Notes under the pieces: model-generated | Seen by the model: only the letters and a program-made list of their open reading frames with translations | What the model was told of the DNA's origin: nothing | Databases searched by the model: none | Assembly (NCBI GenBank): GCA_028282105.1 | Contig: JANQIO010000140.1 | Coordinates: forward strand, 1-33,681 | Length of the DNA: 33,681 nt | From: Halieaceae bacterium | GTDB lineage: Bacteria > Pseudomonadota > Gammaproteobacteria > Pseudomonadales > Halieaceae | Direction: 5' to 3' | Shown here: piece by piece, positions 17,683 through 26,289 of the stretch | Numbering within the stretch: the first letter of the stretch is position 1 | Layout of the letters: each line of letters begins with the position of its first letter | Made by a program: the position numbers and the translations under genes

Positions 17683-17700
17683 CGTAAACACAAGTTTACA
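17683..17700. promoter_or_regulatory. Imperfect PpsR-like box upstream of bchI
   Basis: The sequence CGT-N12-ACA at 17683-17700 differs by one base from the TGT-N12-ACA pattern seen elsewhere in this cluster. Inside it is a perfect inverted repeat, GTAAAC-ACAA-GTTTAC. It sits 98 bases upstream of the bchI start and 69 bases before the divergent hydrolase gene. No second box at 7-8 bases is found, so the case for PpsR is weaker than at the other three promoters. Confidence 0.45.
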
Positions 17701-17768
17701 GTCTTGATTGAGGTCTGCGGGCGCCGACAGGTCTGCTAGCATGGACCAACACGTGAGCCAAGCGAGTT

Positions 17769-18647
17769 ATGGCTAAAACACTGGAAGAATCACTGGATGC
17801 GCCGCGCCTGTCGATGGACGTCGATGGCCTCGGGTCTGTGGCCTGTTACGCAGATGACCGTGTCGGCGGGCGACCGCTGCTGCTGCTCCACAGTATCAAT
17901 GCCTCTCCTACGGCGAGGGAGGTCGCGCCGCTGTTTGACAGCTACCGGCAGCACAGGCCCGTGTTTGCCCTGGAGCTCCCGGGGTTCGGGTTTTCAGATC
18001 GTCCCAACATCGACTACAGCCCGGAGCTCTATGCCCGTTGCCTGCGCGAGTTTTGCGAGCATCAGTTCGATCAGCCCGTGGACGTTGTTGCCCTGTCTAC
18101 CACCGCCGAGTTTGTAGCGCGAGCGGCACTGGAGGCACCCCGGCTATTCAACAGCCTGGTGCTGGTGTCACCGACCGGGATGGGAAGCCGGGAGCCGCCT
18201 TCCGGAGCGGCCAGTGAAAGACTGCGCAAACTGTTTGCCGTCCCGGTGTTCAGTGCAGGGCTGTATCGTGCGCTCACCTCGCGCGCGAGTATCCGTTTCT
18301 TCCTGGGTTTGTCCTTTGAGAAAGCGGTGCCGGTGGAACTCATTGACCAGGCCTGTGCGACCGCCCGCCAGCCAGGCGCCCGCTACGCGCCGTTTCGCTT
18401 CCTGTCCATGGCGCTCTTTACTCCCGGAGCAGCAGACACACTGTATCGCCCGCTGGCTATCCCGAGCCTGGTGCTGTACGACAAGGATCCAAACATCAAC
18501 TTCGAGCGCCTTCCGGAATTGATGAAGTCGAACCCGCTGTTGCGTGCCGAGCGCATAGCGCCCAGCTGTGGCTTGCCGCATTGGGACGAGCCGGAGCAGA
18601 CCATCGCCGCGCTGGACAGCTTCTGGGAGAGCAGGACATCACCATGA
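17769..18647 (+). CDS. Alpha/beta-fold hydrolase with atypical nucleophile elbow
   Basis: The 292-residue protein shows an alpha/beta hydrolase order: LLLLHSINASPTARE (about 37-51) at the oxyanion strand, LELPGFGFSDRP (68-79), a nucleophile strand VVALSTTAEF with S110, then VLYDKDPN for the acid and GLPHWDEP for the histidine. The usual G-x-S-x-G elbow reads A-L-S-T-T, so both glycines are replaced, while the Ser, Asp and His candidates remain. The substrate is unknown. It is divergent from bchI, and its stop overlaps the next gene by four bases (ATGA), so the pair is coupled. A link to pigment or membrane lipid handling is only suggested by place. Confidence 0.8.
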   Translation: MAKTLEESLDAPRLSMDVDGLGSVACYADDRVGGRPLLLLHSINASPTAREVAPLFDSYRQHRPVFALELPGFGFSDRPNIDYSPELYARCLREFCEHQFDQPVDVVALSTTAEFVARAALEAPRLFNSLVLVSPTGMGSREPPSGAASERLRKLFAVPVFSAGLYRALTSRASIRFFLGLSFEKAVPVELIDQACATARQPGARYAPFRFLSMALFTPGAADTLYRPLAIPSLVLYDKDPNINFERLPELMKSNPLLRAERIAPSCGLPHWDEPEQTIAALDSFWESRTSP

Positions 18648-19957
18648 CAGGCAGCACGGAACCACCTGCATCGCAGGTGTTATCACGCGAGGAGCGTATA
18701 CGGCTCAGCAATGAGTGGCATGCGCGCCCCGGCCTGCGGCAGTCACCGCCCATGCGCTGCAGCCATCTGGTGTCCCTGCGCAACGAGGCCACTGTCGATG
18801 AGGCGCGCCAGGAGTTTGCGGAATTCTGCAAAAAGCACGGGGTCGGCGCACCCTCCGACACCAGCCGACAGCACAGCATCAGTGTCGGTAGCTGCCAGCT
18901 CAAATGGGAAGGCCACACCGAGGCCGTCAGCCATACAGTGATGGTGCCCGGCAACGGTCAGCCACCGTTCAGTGAAACCGCCCTGGACCTGCTGGACCGG
19001 GAAAAGCGCGATGCGCTGACGGCGGACTTTTTGGTGGGTGTACACATTGAGGTGCTGGCAGCCCCAGGCGCTGACGATCCACAGGGCTATCAACTGGCGT
19101 CAGCGCTGCTGGCATCAAAGACGCTGCATGGTGGCCTGATGTCATCGGCCCACGCCGCAGTGTGGTCAGCGTTCCAACTGGATGCCGACGGCTTTCTGCG
19201 CATCGTGGTGGTCGATCTGGGTATCACTGAAGGGCGTCTGTCGCGCTTGCTGCAGCGTTTGCTGGAGATAGAGTCCTACCGCATGCTGGCGATGATTGCC
19301 CTGCCCCGGGCCAGGGAGGCGATGGCCGCGCTCGGCCGAATGGAGCCGGAGCTCAACGCGGTGATGATCCGACTGGAGCAGGAGCGCTCTGAAGCGGCCC
19401 AGGAGGAGGCCCTGCGTGCGATCACCGGCATTGCAGCCAGTGTTGAACAGATTGTCTCCACCCATGCCTACCGTTTCGCTGCGGCCCGCGCCTATGCCAG
19501 CATTGTCGAGCGCCGTCTCGAAGAAGTCGGTGAAGAGAAGATCGGCGGCTTCCAGAGCTACACCAATTTCCTGCTGCGTTCCCTGCAGCCGGCGATGCGT
19601 ACCTGTGACGCCACCGAGCGGCGCGCCAACGAGCTGGCACAGCGCGTGGCGCGGGCTGCCAACCTGCTCAATACCATGGTCGACATGGTGCAAAAGAAGC
19701 AAAACCAGGCGCTGCTGCAGTCCATGAACGAGCGTGCGCATATGGCCTTGAGGCTGCAGCAGGCGGTTGAAGGGTTTTCGATCTTTGCCATCAGTTACTA
19801 CGCGGTAGGGCTACTGGGCTATGGCTTCAAGGGAATGAAATCCGCCGGCCTGCCGGTGGACGCTGCCCTGCTCACCGGGGTGGCGGCGCCACTGGTGTTC
19901 GCCCTGGTATGGTTCCTGGTGCGCTCTGTGCGCCGCCGGCTGTCGGACCGGGACTGA
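18644..19957 (+). CDS. DUF3422 family membrane protein
   Basis: The 437-residue protein matches the DUF3422 family in layout: an N-terminal WHARPGL motif (about 25-31), an alpha/beta region to about residue 200, a long helical middle rich in coiled-coil-like heptads (about 230-380), and two C-terminal membrane spans (about 375-397 and 405-425) ending in a basic tail. The function of the family is unknown. The ATG at 18644 overlaps the preceding hydrolase stop (ATGA) and has GAGCAGGA upstream; an in-frame ATG at 18581 lies within the hydrolase gene and is less likely. Position next to a photosynthesis cluster may be incidental. Confidence 0.85.
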   Translation: MTGSTEPPASQVLSREERIRLSNEWHARPGLRQSPPMRCSHLVSLRNEATVDEARQEFAEFCKKHGVGAPSDTSRQHSISVGSCQLKWEGHTEAVSHTVMVPGNGQPPFSETALDLLDREKRDALTADFLVGVHIEVLAAPGADDPQGYQLASALLASKTLHGGLMSSAHAAVWSAFQLDADGFLRIVVVDLGITEGRLSRLLQRLLEIESYRMLAMIALPRAREAMAALGRMEPELNAVMIRLEQERSEAAQEEALRAITGIAASVEQIVSTHAYRFAAARAYASIVERRLEEVGEEKIGGFQSYTNFLLRSLQPAMRTCDATERRANELAQRVARAANLLNTMVDMVQKKQNQALLQSMNERAHMALRLQQAVEGFSIFAISYYAVGLLGYGFKGMKSAGLPVDAALLTGVAAPLVFALVWFLVRSVRRRLSDRD

Positions 19958-20087
19958 CTCCCCACAGACGTCCTTACCGCGCGCCAAGCCTTCCCGACGG
20001 CAGCCGCCCTGTTGTGAATATGCAATGCGGGCCATCGGGAACTACTCTCTATAGCACTGCTCTAAGCTCCCAACTTTTTCTCGGGGC

Positions 20088-20100
20088 CTGGTGACACCAG
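20088..20100. promoter_or_regulatory. Short palindrome in the 222-base gap before the FMN-binding gene
   Basis: The gap 19958-20179 holds no gene. It contains a 13-base odd palindrome, CTGGTG-A-CACCAG, about 80 bases before the ATG of the next gene, and a clear ribosome site (CGGAG) just before that ATG. The palindrome could be an operator, but it may be chance in GC-rich DNA. No clear terminator for the DUF3422 gene is seen. Confidence 0.3.
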
Positions 20101-20179
20101 CGCTTCGTCTACGGCAGGGGATCTGGGCAGGATGGCTTCATTTACGGACTTTTCCCAGGTGTTCACTCGGAGATAACAG

Positions 20180-21721
20180 ATGGACGTATCGGAAATTCAC
20201 CGCATCGCGGTCACCATCGCTGAGTATGGCGTACTGCTGTTCTCCTTCCTTATCGGCTTGGCCGTTCTCGCGATTCTCATCATGTACGTGGTGGACAAGA
20301 CGCAAACCAAGCACACCATTCGGCGCAACTACCCGGTGGTAGGTCGCTTCCGCTACCTGTTCGAACACATCGGTGAATTTTTCCGCCAGTACTTTTTTGC
20401 CATGGATCGCGAAGAGCTGCCGTTCAATCGCGCCGAGCGCTCCTGGGTCTATCGAGCCGCCAAGGAGGTGGACACTACGGTGGCGTTTGGATCTACCCGC
20501 CCCCTTGACCATGAGGGCGACGTGATTTTTCTCAACAGCGCCTTCCCCACGCTGGATGAAGATGCCGTAGAGCCCAGGCCAATCACTATTGGCGAAGGGG
20601 TTGCCCTCAAGCCCTACACAACGGCTTCAATACTCAACATCTCAGCCATGAGCTATGGCGCCATATCGCGGCCGGCGGTGCTCGCTCTGTCACGGGGCGC
20701 ACGGGAATCAGGCATCTGGATGAACACGGGGGAGGGCGGACTGTCGTCATATCATCTCGAAGGCGGCGCTGACATCGTGTTCCAGATTGGCACCGCCAAG
20801 TACGGGGTGCGCGATGAGCAGGGCCAGCTCGACGACGACAAGCTGAGGGAGATCGCCGCCCACGACCAGGTCAGGATGTTCGAAATCAAGATGAGCCAGG
20901 GCGCCAAGCCCGGCAAAGGCGGGATATTGCCCGGTGAAAAAGTCACCGAAGAGATTTCCCGCATTCGCCATATCGGCATCGGCGAAGACTCCATCAGCCC
21001 CAACGGCCACAAGGACATCCGCTCCGTGGATGACCTGCTGTGCATGATCGAGCGGGTCCGCAGCGTCACCGGTAAACCGGTGGGCTTTAAAACGGTGGTG
21101 GGCCAGCTCAGCTTTTTCCACGATTTGTTTGCCGAGATACATCGCCGTGGCATTGCCTCAGCACCTGACTTCATCGCGATTGACAGCGCCGATGGCGGCA
21201 CGGGCGCGGCGCCGCAGCCGCTGATTGATTACATGGGCATGCCGCTCAAGGAGAGCCTGCCCATGATCGTCGATTTGCTGCACGAATACGGCCTGCGAGA
21301 GCGCATCAAACTGGTGGCTTCCGGCAAGCTGATCACGCCTGGAAAAGTGGCCTGGGCACTGGCGGTCGGTGCCGACTTCTGCACATCGGCCCGCGGTTTC
21401 ATGTTTGCCCTGGGCTGCATCCAGGCCCTGCAGTGCAACAAAAACACCTGCCCAACCGGCATCACAACTCACAACAAGGAGTTGCAGCGCGGCCTTGTGC
21501 CGGCAGAAAAGTGCAAGCGCGTGGCGGCCTATGCGAAATCCATCGCCTACAGCGTCGGCATCATCGCTCACTCCTGCGGTGCCAGTGAGCCGCGCGGCCT
21601 GCTGCGCGAACACATGCGAGTCATTGAGAGCAGTGATCGCTCAGTAGCGATGAACGAACTAGATCCATTGCCTGCGGTGCGCCCCGAGTACGCTGGTGGT
21701 GCCGCGGCCCAGTTACCCTAA
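20180..21721 (+). CDS. Membrane-anchored FMN-binding glutamate-synthase-like protein
   Basis: This 513-residue protein has one N-terminal membrane span (about residues 16-38, YGVLLFSFLIGLAVLAI) followed by a domain like the FMN-binding part of glutamate synthase large subunit. Seen motifs include NISAMSYGAISRPAVLALS, MNTGEGGLSSYH, GAKPGKGGILPG, DSADGGTGAAPQPL and the 3Fe-4S-type cysteine set CIQALQCNKNTCPTGI. It lacks the glutamine amidotransferase domain, so it is probably not a true glutamate synthase; donor and acceptor are unknown. Upstream CGGAG supports the start. DoxX-like and antiporter genes follow within 20 and 3 bases, suggesting a three-gene operon tied to membrane redox or ion balance. 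Confidence 0.88.
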   Translation: MDVSEIHRIAVTIAEYGVLLFSFLIGLAVLAILIMYVVDKTQTKHTIRRNYPVVGRFRYLFEHIGEFFRQYFFAMDREELPFNRAERSWVYRAAKEVDTTVAFGSTRPLDHEGDVIFLNSAFPTLDEDAVEPRPITIGEGVALKPYTTASILNISAMSYGAISRPAVLALSRGARESGIWMNTGEGGLSSYHLEGGADIVFQIGTAKYGVRDEQGQLDDDKLREIAAHDQVRMFEIKMSQGAKPGKGGILPGEKVTEEISRIRHIGIGEDSISPNGHKDIRSVDDLLCMIERVRSVTGKPVGFKTVVGQLSFFHDLFAEIHRRGIASAPDFIAIDSADGGTGAAPQPLIDYMGMPLKESLPMIVDLLHEYGLRERIKLVASGKLITPGKVAWALAVGADFCTSARGFMFALGCIQALQCNKNTCPTGITTHNKELQRGLVPAEKCKRVAAYAKSIAYSVGIIAHSCGASEPRGLLREHMRVIESSDRSVAMNELDPLPAVRPEYAGGAAAQLP

Positions 21722-21741
21722 AACCACAACAGGAAAACCCG

Positions 21742-22350
21742 ATGAACAGCCTACTAAACAAACTCCACGGTCTGCTGGAGTCGACCCGAGCGTTCGACTT
21801 CCTCGGCCCCCTGGCGCTGCGCCTCTACCTGGTGCCAGTGTTCTGGATGGCCGGGCAGAACAAGCTCGGCAGCTTTGACAGCACCGTACAGTGGTTCGGC
21901 AATCCCGACTGGGGCCTGGGCCTGCCGTTTCCATGGTTGCTGGCCTTTCTTGCCACCTGGACGGAAGTGCTGGGCGCGATCAGCCTGCTACTCGGGGTCG
22001 CGGTGCGCTGGATTGCGGTACCGCTGATGTTCACCATGATCGTCGCCGCTACCACAGTGCATTTGGACAACGGTTGGCAGGCGATCGCCGATCCGGGCGC
22101 GCCATTTGCCAATGAACGGGTCGAGGCGTCAGCGGAAAAGATCAGCCGGGCGCGGAGCATCCTGCGCGAACACGGCAACTACGACTGGCTGACCTCCAGT
22201 GGCAGCATCGTCGTTCTCAACAACGGTATCGAATTCGCGGCGACCTATTTCATCATGCTGCTGGCCCTGTTTTTTTCTGGCGCCGGCCGCTACCTGAGCG
22301 TCGACTACTGGGTGGGGCGCAAGATCCTGCCCCAGCAGCACGGGAGCTGA
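21742..22350 (+). CDS. DoxX family integral membrane protein
   Basis: The 202-residue product has about four membrane spans: near residues 20-37 (LGPLALRLYLVPVFWMA), 62-85, 88-105 and 165-182. The pattern ALRLYLVPVFWMAGQNKL near the first span is typical of DoxX/YphA-type proteins. An insert of about 50 residues (ADPGAPFANERVEASAEK...NYDWLTSSG) separates spans three and four and is longer than in the small family members. Function is unknown; some DoxX relatives act in oxidative stress or thiosulfate-linked electron transfer. AGGAAAA precedes the ATG. The stop is three bases before the antiporter start. Confidence 0.85.
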   Translation: MNSLLNKLHGLLESTRAFDFLGPLALRLYLVPVFWMAGQNKLGSFDSTVQWFGNPDWGLGLPFPWLLAFLATWTEVLGAISLLLGVAVRWIAVPLMFTMIVAATTVHLDNGWQAIADPGAPFANERVEASAEKISRARSILREHGNYDWLTSSGSIVVLNNGIEFAATYFIMLLALFFSGAGRYLSVDYWVGRKILPQQHGS

Positions 22351-22353
22351 TCC

Positions 22354-23556
22354 ATGGTGGCCACGGTCACGGGGCAGGTGCTGGCGCTGGGCGGGGTGGC
22401 CATTCTCGCGCTGTTGCTCAGCCGATTCACCCGCCTGGAGTTGACCCTGGCCTGCGTGCTGTGCGGGTTTGCGGCGGGGCAGACAGTGGGCTGGCTGGAC
22501 TTTGACACCGGTATTCGGGCCCACAACCTGGAGGAGATCGTGTTTTACGTCATCCTCCCGGTGCTGATTTTTGAAGCTTCCTGGCACATCGAGCCGGTAG
22601 TGCTGCGGCGCTGGATTGTCCCGGTGTTACTGTTGGCGACCCTGGGTGTGCTGGTGAGCTGTGGCGTCACCGCCGCATTGGTCTACCTGGGCGTCGGCCA
22701 CCCGGCTGGCTTTCCCTGGACCGCGGCGCTGATTACCGGCGCCATTCTTGCCGCCACCGACCCGGTCTCTGTGGTCAACCAGCTCAACGCGATGCAGGCT
22801 CCCGAGGACATCAAAACCCTGTTTGAAGGCGAGAGCCTGTTCAATGACGCCACCGCCGTAGTGTTGTTCTCGGTGTTCCTGTCGCTGGCCCTGGAAGCTG
22901 GCAGTACCGGCGCAGGGGACCTCCTGCTGCATTTTTGCCTGGTGTTTTTTGGCGGCATAGCCGCCGGGGTATTGGCCGGCTTGCTGGCGGCGCTGCTGGT
23001 CTCGACGCTGCAGAGCACGCAATCCACAGCGTTTGTGATGCTGTTTACCGCCTTTGGCAGTTTCTTCCTGGCGGAGCACCTGCTGCACGTCTCGGGCATC
23101 ATGGCGGTGATGTTTGCCGCCCTGGTACTGCGGCATCGGCTGCGCAGCGAACAGGGCACGCTGACAGCCGGCACCGAGTTTGTCTGGAGCTGGTTGGGGC
23201 AGGTATTCACCAGCCTGCTGTTTGTGCTGATGGGGCTGGTGATCACTCTGGGTATGTTCCGCGATATGTGGCTGGCGATGTTGATTGCCATAGCTGCGGC
23301 CCTGTTGGCGCGCGCCGCCGCGGTGATGTTATGCAGCCTGCTGACCTGGCCGCTCAGTCATCGAATCAAGGCGGGCTGGCAGTTGCTGCTGTTCTGGGGT
23401 GGCCTGCGCGGCGCCATTGCCGTCGCCCTGGTGCTGGCGCTACCGATAGAGCTCGACTACTGGTACACCGTGCAGTCCATGGTGTTTGGGGTGGTATTGT
23501 TCAGCCTGCTGGTACAGGGCACCACCAACGGCCTGCTGATTAAGCGCTTCGCCTGA
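22354..23556 (+). CDS. CPA1-type Na+/H+ antiporter
   Basis: The 400-residue protein is almost entirely membrane-spanning (about 12 segments). It carries the family's ion-binding motif ATDPVSVV (about residues 133-140) and the following EGESLFNDATAVVLF (about 154-168), both intact, and a late WGGLRGAIAVALVLALP. These are diagnostic for the NhaP/CPA1 group. It exchanges sodium for protons across the inner membrane. There is no C-terminal cytoplasmic regulatory domain, so it is shorter than many NhaP proteins. It is the last gene of its operon and converges on the thioesterase gene with only 16 bases between stops. Confidence 0.92.
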   Translation: MVATVTGQVLALGGVAILALLLSRFTRLELTLACVLCGFAAGQTVGWLDFDTGIRAHNLEEIVFYVILPVLIFEASWHIEPVVLRRWIVPVLLLATLGVLVSCGVTAALVYLGVGHPAGFPWTAALITGAILAATDPVSVVNQLNAMQAPEDIKTLFEGESLFNDATAVVLFSVFLSLALEAGSTGAGDLLLHFCLVFFGGIAAGVLAGLLAALLVSTLQSTQSTAFVMLFTAFGSFFLAEHLLHVSGIMAVMFAALVLRHRLRSEQGTLTAGTEFVWSWLGQVFTSLLFVLMGLVITLGMFRDMWLAMLIAIAAALLARAAAVMLCSLLTWPLSHRIKAGWQLLLFWGGLRGAIAVALVLALPIELDYWYTVQSMVFGVVLFSLLVQGTTNGLLIKRFA

Positions 23557-23567
23557 AGCAGAAGCGC
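23544..23567. terminator. Hairpin at the convergent antiporter/thioesterase junction
   Basis: Seven-base arms GCGCTTC (23544-23550) and GAAGCGC (23561-23567) flank a 10-base loop that includes the antiporter stop codon. It could stop transcription from both sides, but neither strand has a clear T run after it, so the terminator role is tentative. Confidence 0.4.
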
Positions 23568-23572
23568 CAGGC

Positions 23573-24367
23573 CTAGCCCCGCGGCGTCAGCGCCAGCTGG
23601 CGGGACTGGGCGACCAGGCGCCCGGAGGCATCCCATATGTCGCCGTCTTCTTCCATCAGTCCGCCGGAGATAAAGCGCGTCGAAAAGCGGCAACGCAGCC
23701 AGCCCGGTTCGGGCAGCCCACGAATATGCGTGGTGAGCTCCAGGGTCGGGGCCCAGCTCACAGGCAGGTTGGCGTTGAACACGGTGGGAGGGAAGGCGTC
23801 TACCGCCAGCAACAGCGCGAAGGCGTCGATCGGTTCATTGTCCAGCAGCCTGAACCAACCGCGAAACAGTGGCTGCCCGCTGGGCTTACCCACCGCAAAG
23901 CCGGCATCCTCCGGATGCAGGCGCAGTTCGATCTTGCCCATCATGGCCGGTGGAAAGCCGGAGGGGTGATGGTCGATGCGGACGCAGTCTTCCGGCGCTG
24001 GTAACTCCGGCGGTTCGGCGTCGATACGCATCGGGCCTTCCAGCGCGCCGACATCGCCAAAACTGCCCAGCAGGGTCACCAGTTCCTTGCTGTCATTGCG
24101 CATGTTGGCGCGCACGGTGGTGAAGCGCCGGCCGGTCTTGACGACGTCCGGCACGATGGTGACCGGTCCGGGCCGACCCGGCGACAGGTAGTGCGCATTG
24201 AGTGCCACCGGGTGAGGCTGGCCGCTGGCGGCAGCCATGGCCCTCGCCGCAATAGCCAGCAGGTAGCCGCCATTGGCATTGCCGACCACATCCCAGCCGT
24301 CCTGGATAGTGGCGCTGTAGCTCTCGTCGGTCTGTGGCTCGACGGCCGTGTCTGTGGCAAACACCAT
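23573..24367 (-). CDS. Thioesterase-family (TesB-like double hotdog) protein
   Basis: The 264-residue sequence has a double-hotdog layout: an N-terminal half with GNANGGYLLAIAARAM (about 30-45), where the conserved glycine pair begins the hotdog helix, then HYLSPGRPGPVT, and a C-terminal half with WAPTLELTTHIRG and ISGGLMEEDGDIWDASGRL, typical of acyl-CoA thioesterase relatives. The acyl substrate is not known. Its ATG overlaps the stop of the transporter gene by one base (TGATG), making it the last gene of the stressosome operon by position. Whether it belongs there functionally is unclear. A GTG one codon earlier is an alternative start. Confidence 0.82.
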   Translation of the reverse strand: MVFATDTAVEPQTDESYSATIQDGWDVVGNANGGYLLAIAARAMAAASGQPHPVALNAHYLSPGRPGPVTIVPDVVKTGRRFTTVRANMRNDSKELVTLLGSFGDVGALEGPMRIDAEPPELPAPEDCVRIDHHPSGFPPAMMGKIELRLHPEDAGFAVGKPSGQPLFRGWFRLLDNEPIDAFALLLAVDAFPPTVFNANLPVSWAPTLELTTHIRGLPEPGWLRCRFSTRFISGGLMEEDGDIWDASGRLVAQSRQLALTPRG

Positions 24368-25956
24368 CACGCGGTACCCAGGTTGCGGTAGGCGCTGCCC
24401 ATGTCGCCAAACAGCCAGATCAGGCGTTCACAGTGGTTGGCTGCAGCCAGTAGCTGCATGCGCGCATTGGCGTCCATCGACTCATCCTCTGCCAGATAGG
24501 CCTTGCGAACCCGGGTCATGCCGTCCTCAGAGGTCATGCCGGCCAACAGCTCGGCATCCAGATCACTGCGCTCTTTGGCGACATCCATGAAGGTCAGCAG
24601 AATGGCGTCGATGCCGTCGACGGCCACCATGGAAAAACGTTCACCCAGCCCGGTGCCCTGCAAGAGGGTGAGCTGGCGCGAGAGACTCTGCACCTCAACA
24701 TTGGCGGTCTCCAGGCTGTGCTGGATGTTCAGCAGGCCGTTCAGCCGCTCGTAGAGCACCGGCGATAGCTGGTGCTGGTTGGACAGATCTGAAATCGCCG
24801 CGCGGATGCTGTCCCCAAGGCTCTGGAAACTATCGTTCAACAGCGACATACGGGCAGCACTGTTGTCGGTGCGCATTGCCTCAAAACTGTGGCCCAGTAT
24901 CTCGATGAGTCTTACCTGCTCCAGCTCGATCAGGCGCATGGCGTTGTGCGGGTCGTCACCGCTTTGCTCCAGCAGATACTTGGGTTTGGAGAGCTGCTCT
25001 TCGGCGGTCTGAGGAAAATAGCGGGACAGTGCGCGGCTGATGACAGGCACCAGGGGGAACACCACGACGCCGGGTACGACATTGAACAGCAGGTTGATGG
25101 CCGCAAGCTGGAAGGCCGCGTCCTCGGCAAGGGCCTCACCCAGGGCGAGCATCAGCGGCACCCCTGTATAGACTTCTATGTAGAGAGCGGGTACCAGGAT
25201 CAGTGCGCCGGCCACATTGAAATACACCTGGAACATAGCGACCTGGCGCGACTCGCCAACCAGGTTGGCTGACAGCATGTAGGTCAGCAGAGATGAGCCG
25301 AGTTTCGAACCGTAGGCAATCATCACCGACTGCTCGATGCTGAACAGGCCGGCGTTGAGAAAGGCCAGGTTGAGGATCATCACCGCCAGGCCAGACTGGG
25401 TCAGGAAGCTCAGCACCAGACCCACCAGCAGGCCCAACATGTATGAGCCATGGGTTGCGGCAATGGTCTCCTCGAACCAGGGCATTTCCGCCAGCGGCGC
25501 GATGCCGGTCTGGGTGGTGTTCAGGCCGAGAAACAGCAGGCCGATACCGAAGGCGGCGCCGGCGGTGGCGCGTACCCCCCCAGCCTGGTCGCGGGAGTAC
25601 ACCAGGCCGGTGATGCCCAGCAGGAAAAACACCACCAGCTTAATGTCAAAAATCAGCACCAGGATGATGATGCCGGCAAAGCAGTTCATACCGATGAGAA
25701 TCGGCAGGATTTGCCGCACGCCCAGCATGCCGGCACGCAGCATGCCGATAAGGATAAAGGTCGCCGCTGCGGCGCTCTGGGTAATGGTGATGAACAGGCC
25801 GCCCCAGGCCAGGCCGAAAAAGGGATTGCGGGTCCACACGGCGATGTTCTCGCGCAGACGGCGGCCGCTGAGCAGCTTGAGGTTTTCCGTCAGCAGTTGC
25901 AGACCAACAAAAAACAGGCCCAGCCCGGCCAGCAGGGTTGCAATGATTACCAGCAT
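24367..25956 (-). CDS. Na/Pi-cotransporter family protein with PhoU-like C-terminus
   Basis: The 529-residue protein has about eight membrane spans in two inverted repeats (residues 1-310) and a soluble helical C-terminus (about 320-529) resembling PhoU. The inverted repeats are marked by ITITQSAAAATFIL and LSFLTQSGLAVMIL. In classical PNaS phosphate carriers these positions read QSSS, so the substrate may not be phosphate. Its ATG overlaps the rsbV stop by one base (TGATG), and the thioesterase overlaps its end the same way. The tight coupling to a stress-signalling cassette is unusual and suggests that transport, or the PhoU-like domain, is part of its output. Confidence 0.87.
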   Translation of the reverse strand: MLVIIATLLAGLGLFFVGLQLLTENLKLLSGRRLRENIAVWTRNPFFGLAWGGLFITITQSAAAATFILIGMLRAGMLGVRQILPILIGMNCFAGIIILVLIFDIKLVVFFLLGITGLVYSRDQAGGVRATAGAAFGIGLLFLGLNTTQTGIAPLAEMPWFEETIAATHGSYMLGLLVGLVLSFLTQSGLAVMILNLAFLNAGLFSIEQSVMIAYGSKLGSSLLTYMLSANLVGESRQVAMFQVYFNVAGALILVPALYIEVYTGVPLMLALGEALAEDAAFQLAAINLLFNVVPGVVVFPLVPVISRALSRYFPQTAEEQLSKPKYLLEQSGDDPHNAMRLIELEQVRLIEILGHSFEAMRTDNSAARMSLLNDSFQSLGDSIRAAISDLSNQHQLSPVLYERLNGLLNIQHSLETANVEVQSLSRQLTLLQGTGLGERFSMVAVDGIDAILLTFMDVAKERSDLDAELLAGMTSEDGMTRVRKAYLAEDESMDANARMQLLAAANHCERLIWLFGDMGSAYRNLGTA

Positions 25957-26288
25957 CAGCCGTCGTTTAGCGCGTCTTCTTCCGTGGAGAACACGTTGAG
26001 AATGGAGTTGAAACCGGAAATTTCGAACACCTCGTTGACTGTTTCATTGAGGTCGCTGATTTTCAGAGTGCCCTCGGTGCCGTTCAGGCGCTTGGCCGTG
26101 GCCAGCAGAATCCGCAGCCCGGCGCTGCTGACAAAGGCCACCTGACGCAGGTTCACCAGCAGGTGGGTGTTGCCTTCCTCGATCAATGCATCGAGTTTCT
26201 CGTGGGCGGGTCCTGAGGTATTGGTGTCCAGGTTGCCGGACATTCTCACGACCGTGGTGCTGTCTATCTGTTCAGTCGAGATATCCAT
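25956..26288 (-). CDS. STAS-domain anti-sigma-factor antagonist (RsbV-like)
   Basis: This 110-residue single-domain STAS protein has the fold-typical DISTEQIDSTTVVRMSGNLD start and the phosphorylation loop AFVSSAGLRILL, where S55 aligns with the phosphorylated serine of SpoIIAA/RsbV. It should be the phosphoprotein switched by the kinase and phosphatase domains of the adjacent protein. ATG 26288 is chosen because GAGG lies upstream; it falls one base after the preceding stop. The upstream in-frame reading overlaps the phosphatase gene and is not family-like. No sigma factor is encoded nearby, so its final partner is unknown. Confidence 0.9.
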   Translation of the reverse strand: MDISTEQIDSTTVVRMSGNLDTNTSGPAHEKLDALIEEGNTHLLVNLRQVAFVSSAGLRILLATAKRLNGTEGTLKISDLNETVNEVFEISGFNSILNVFSTEEDALNDG

Positions 26289-26289
26289 T

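Noticed and set aside
17586-17693. Longer N-terminus for bchI
   Set aside because: The extension is not family-like, reaches into the candidate regulatory box, and AAGGAAG marks the ATG at 17585.
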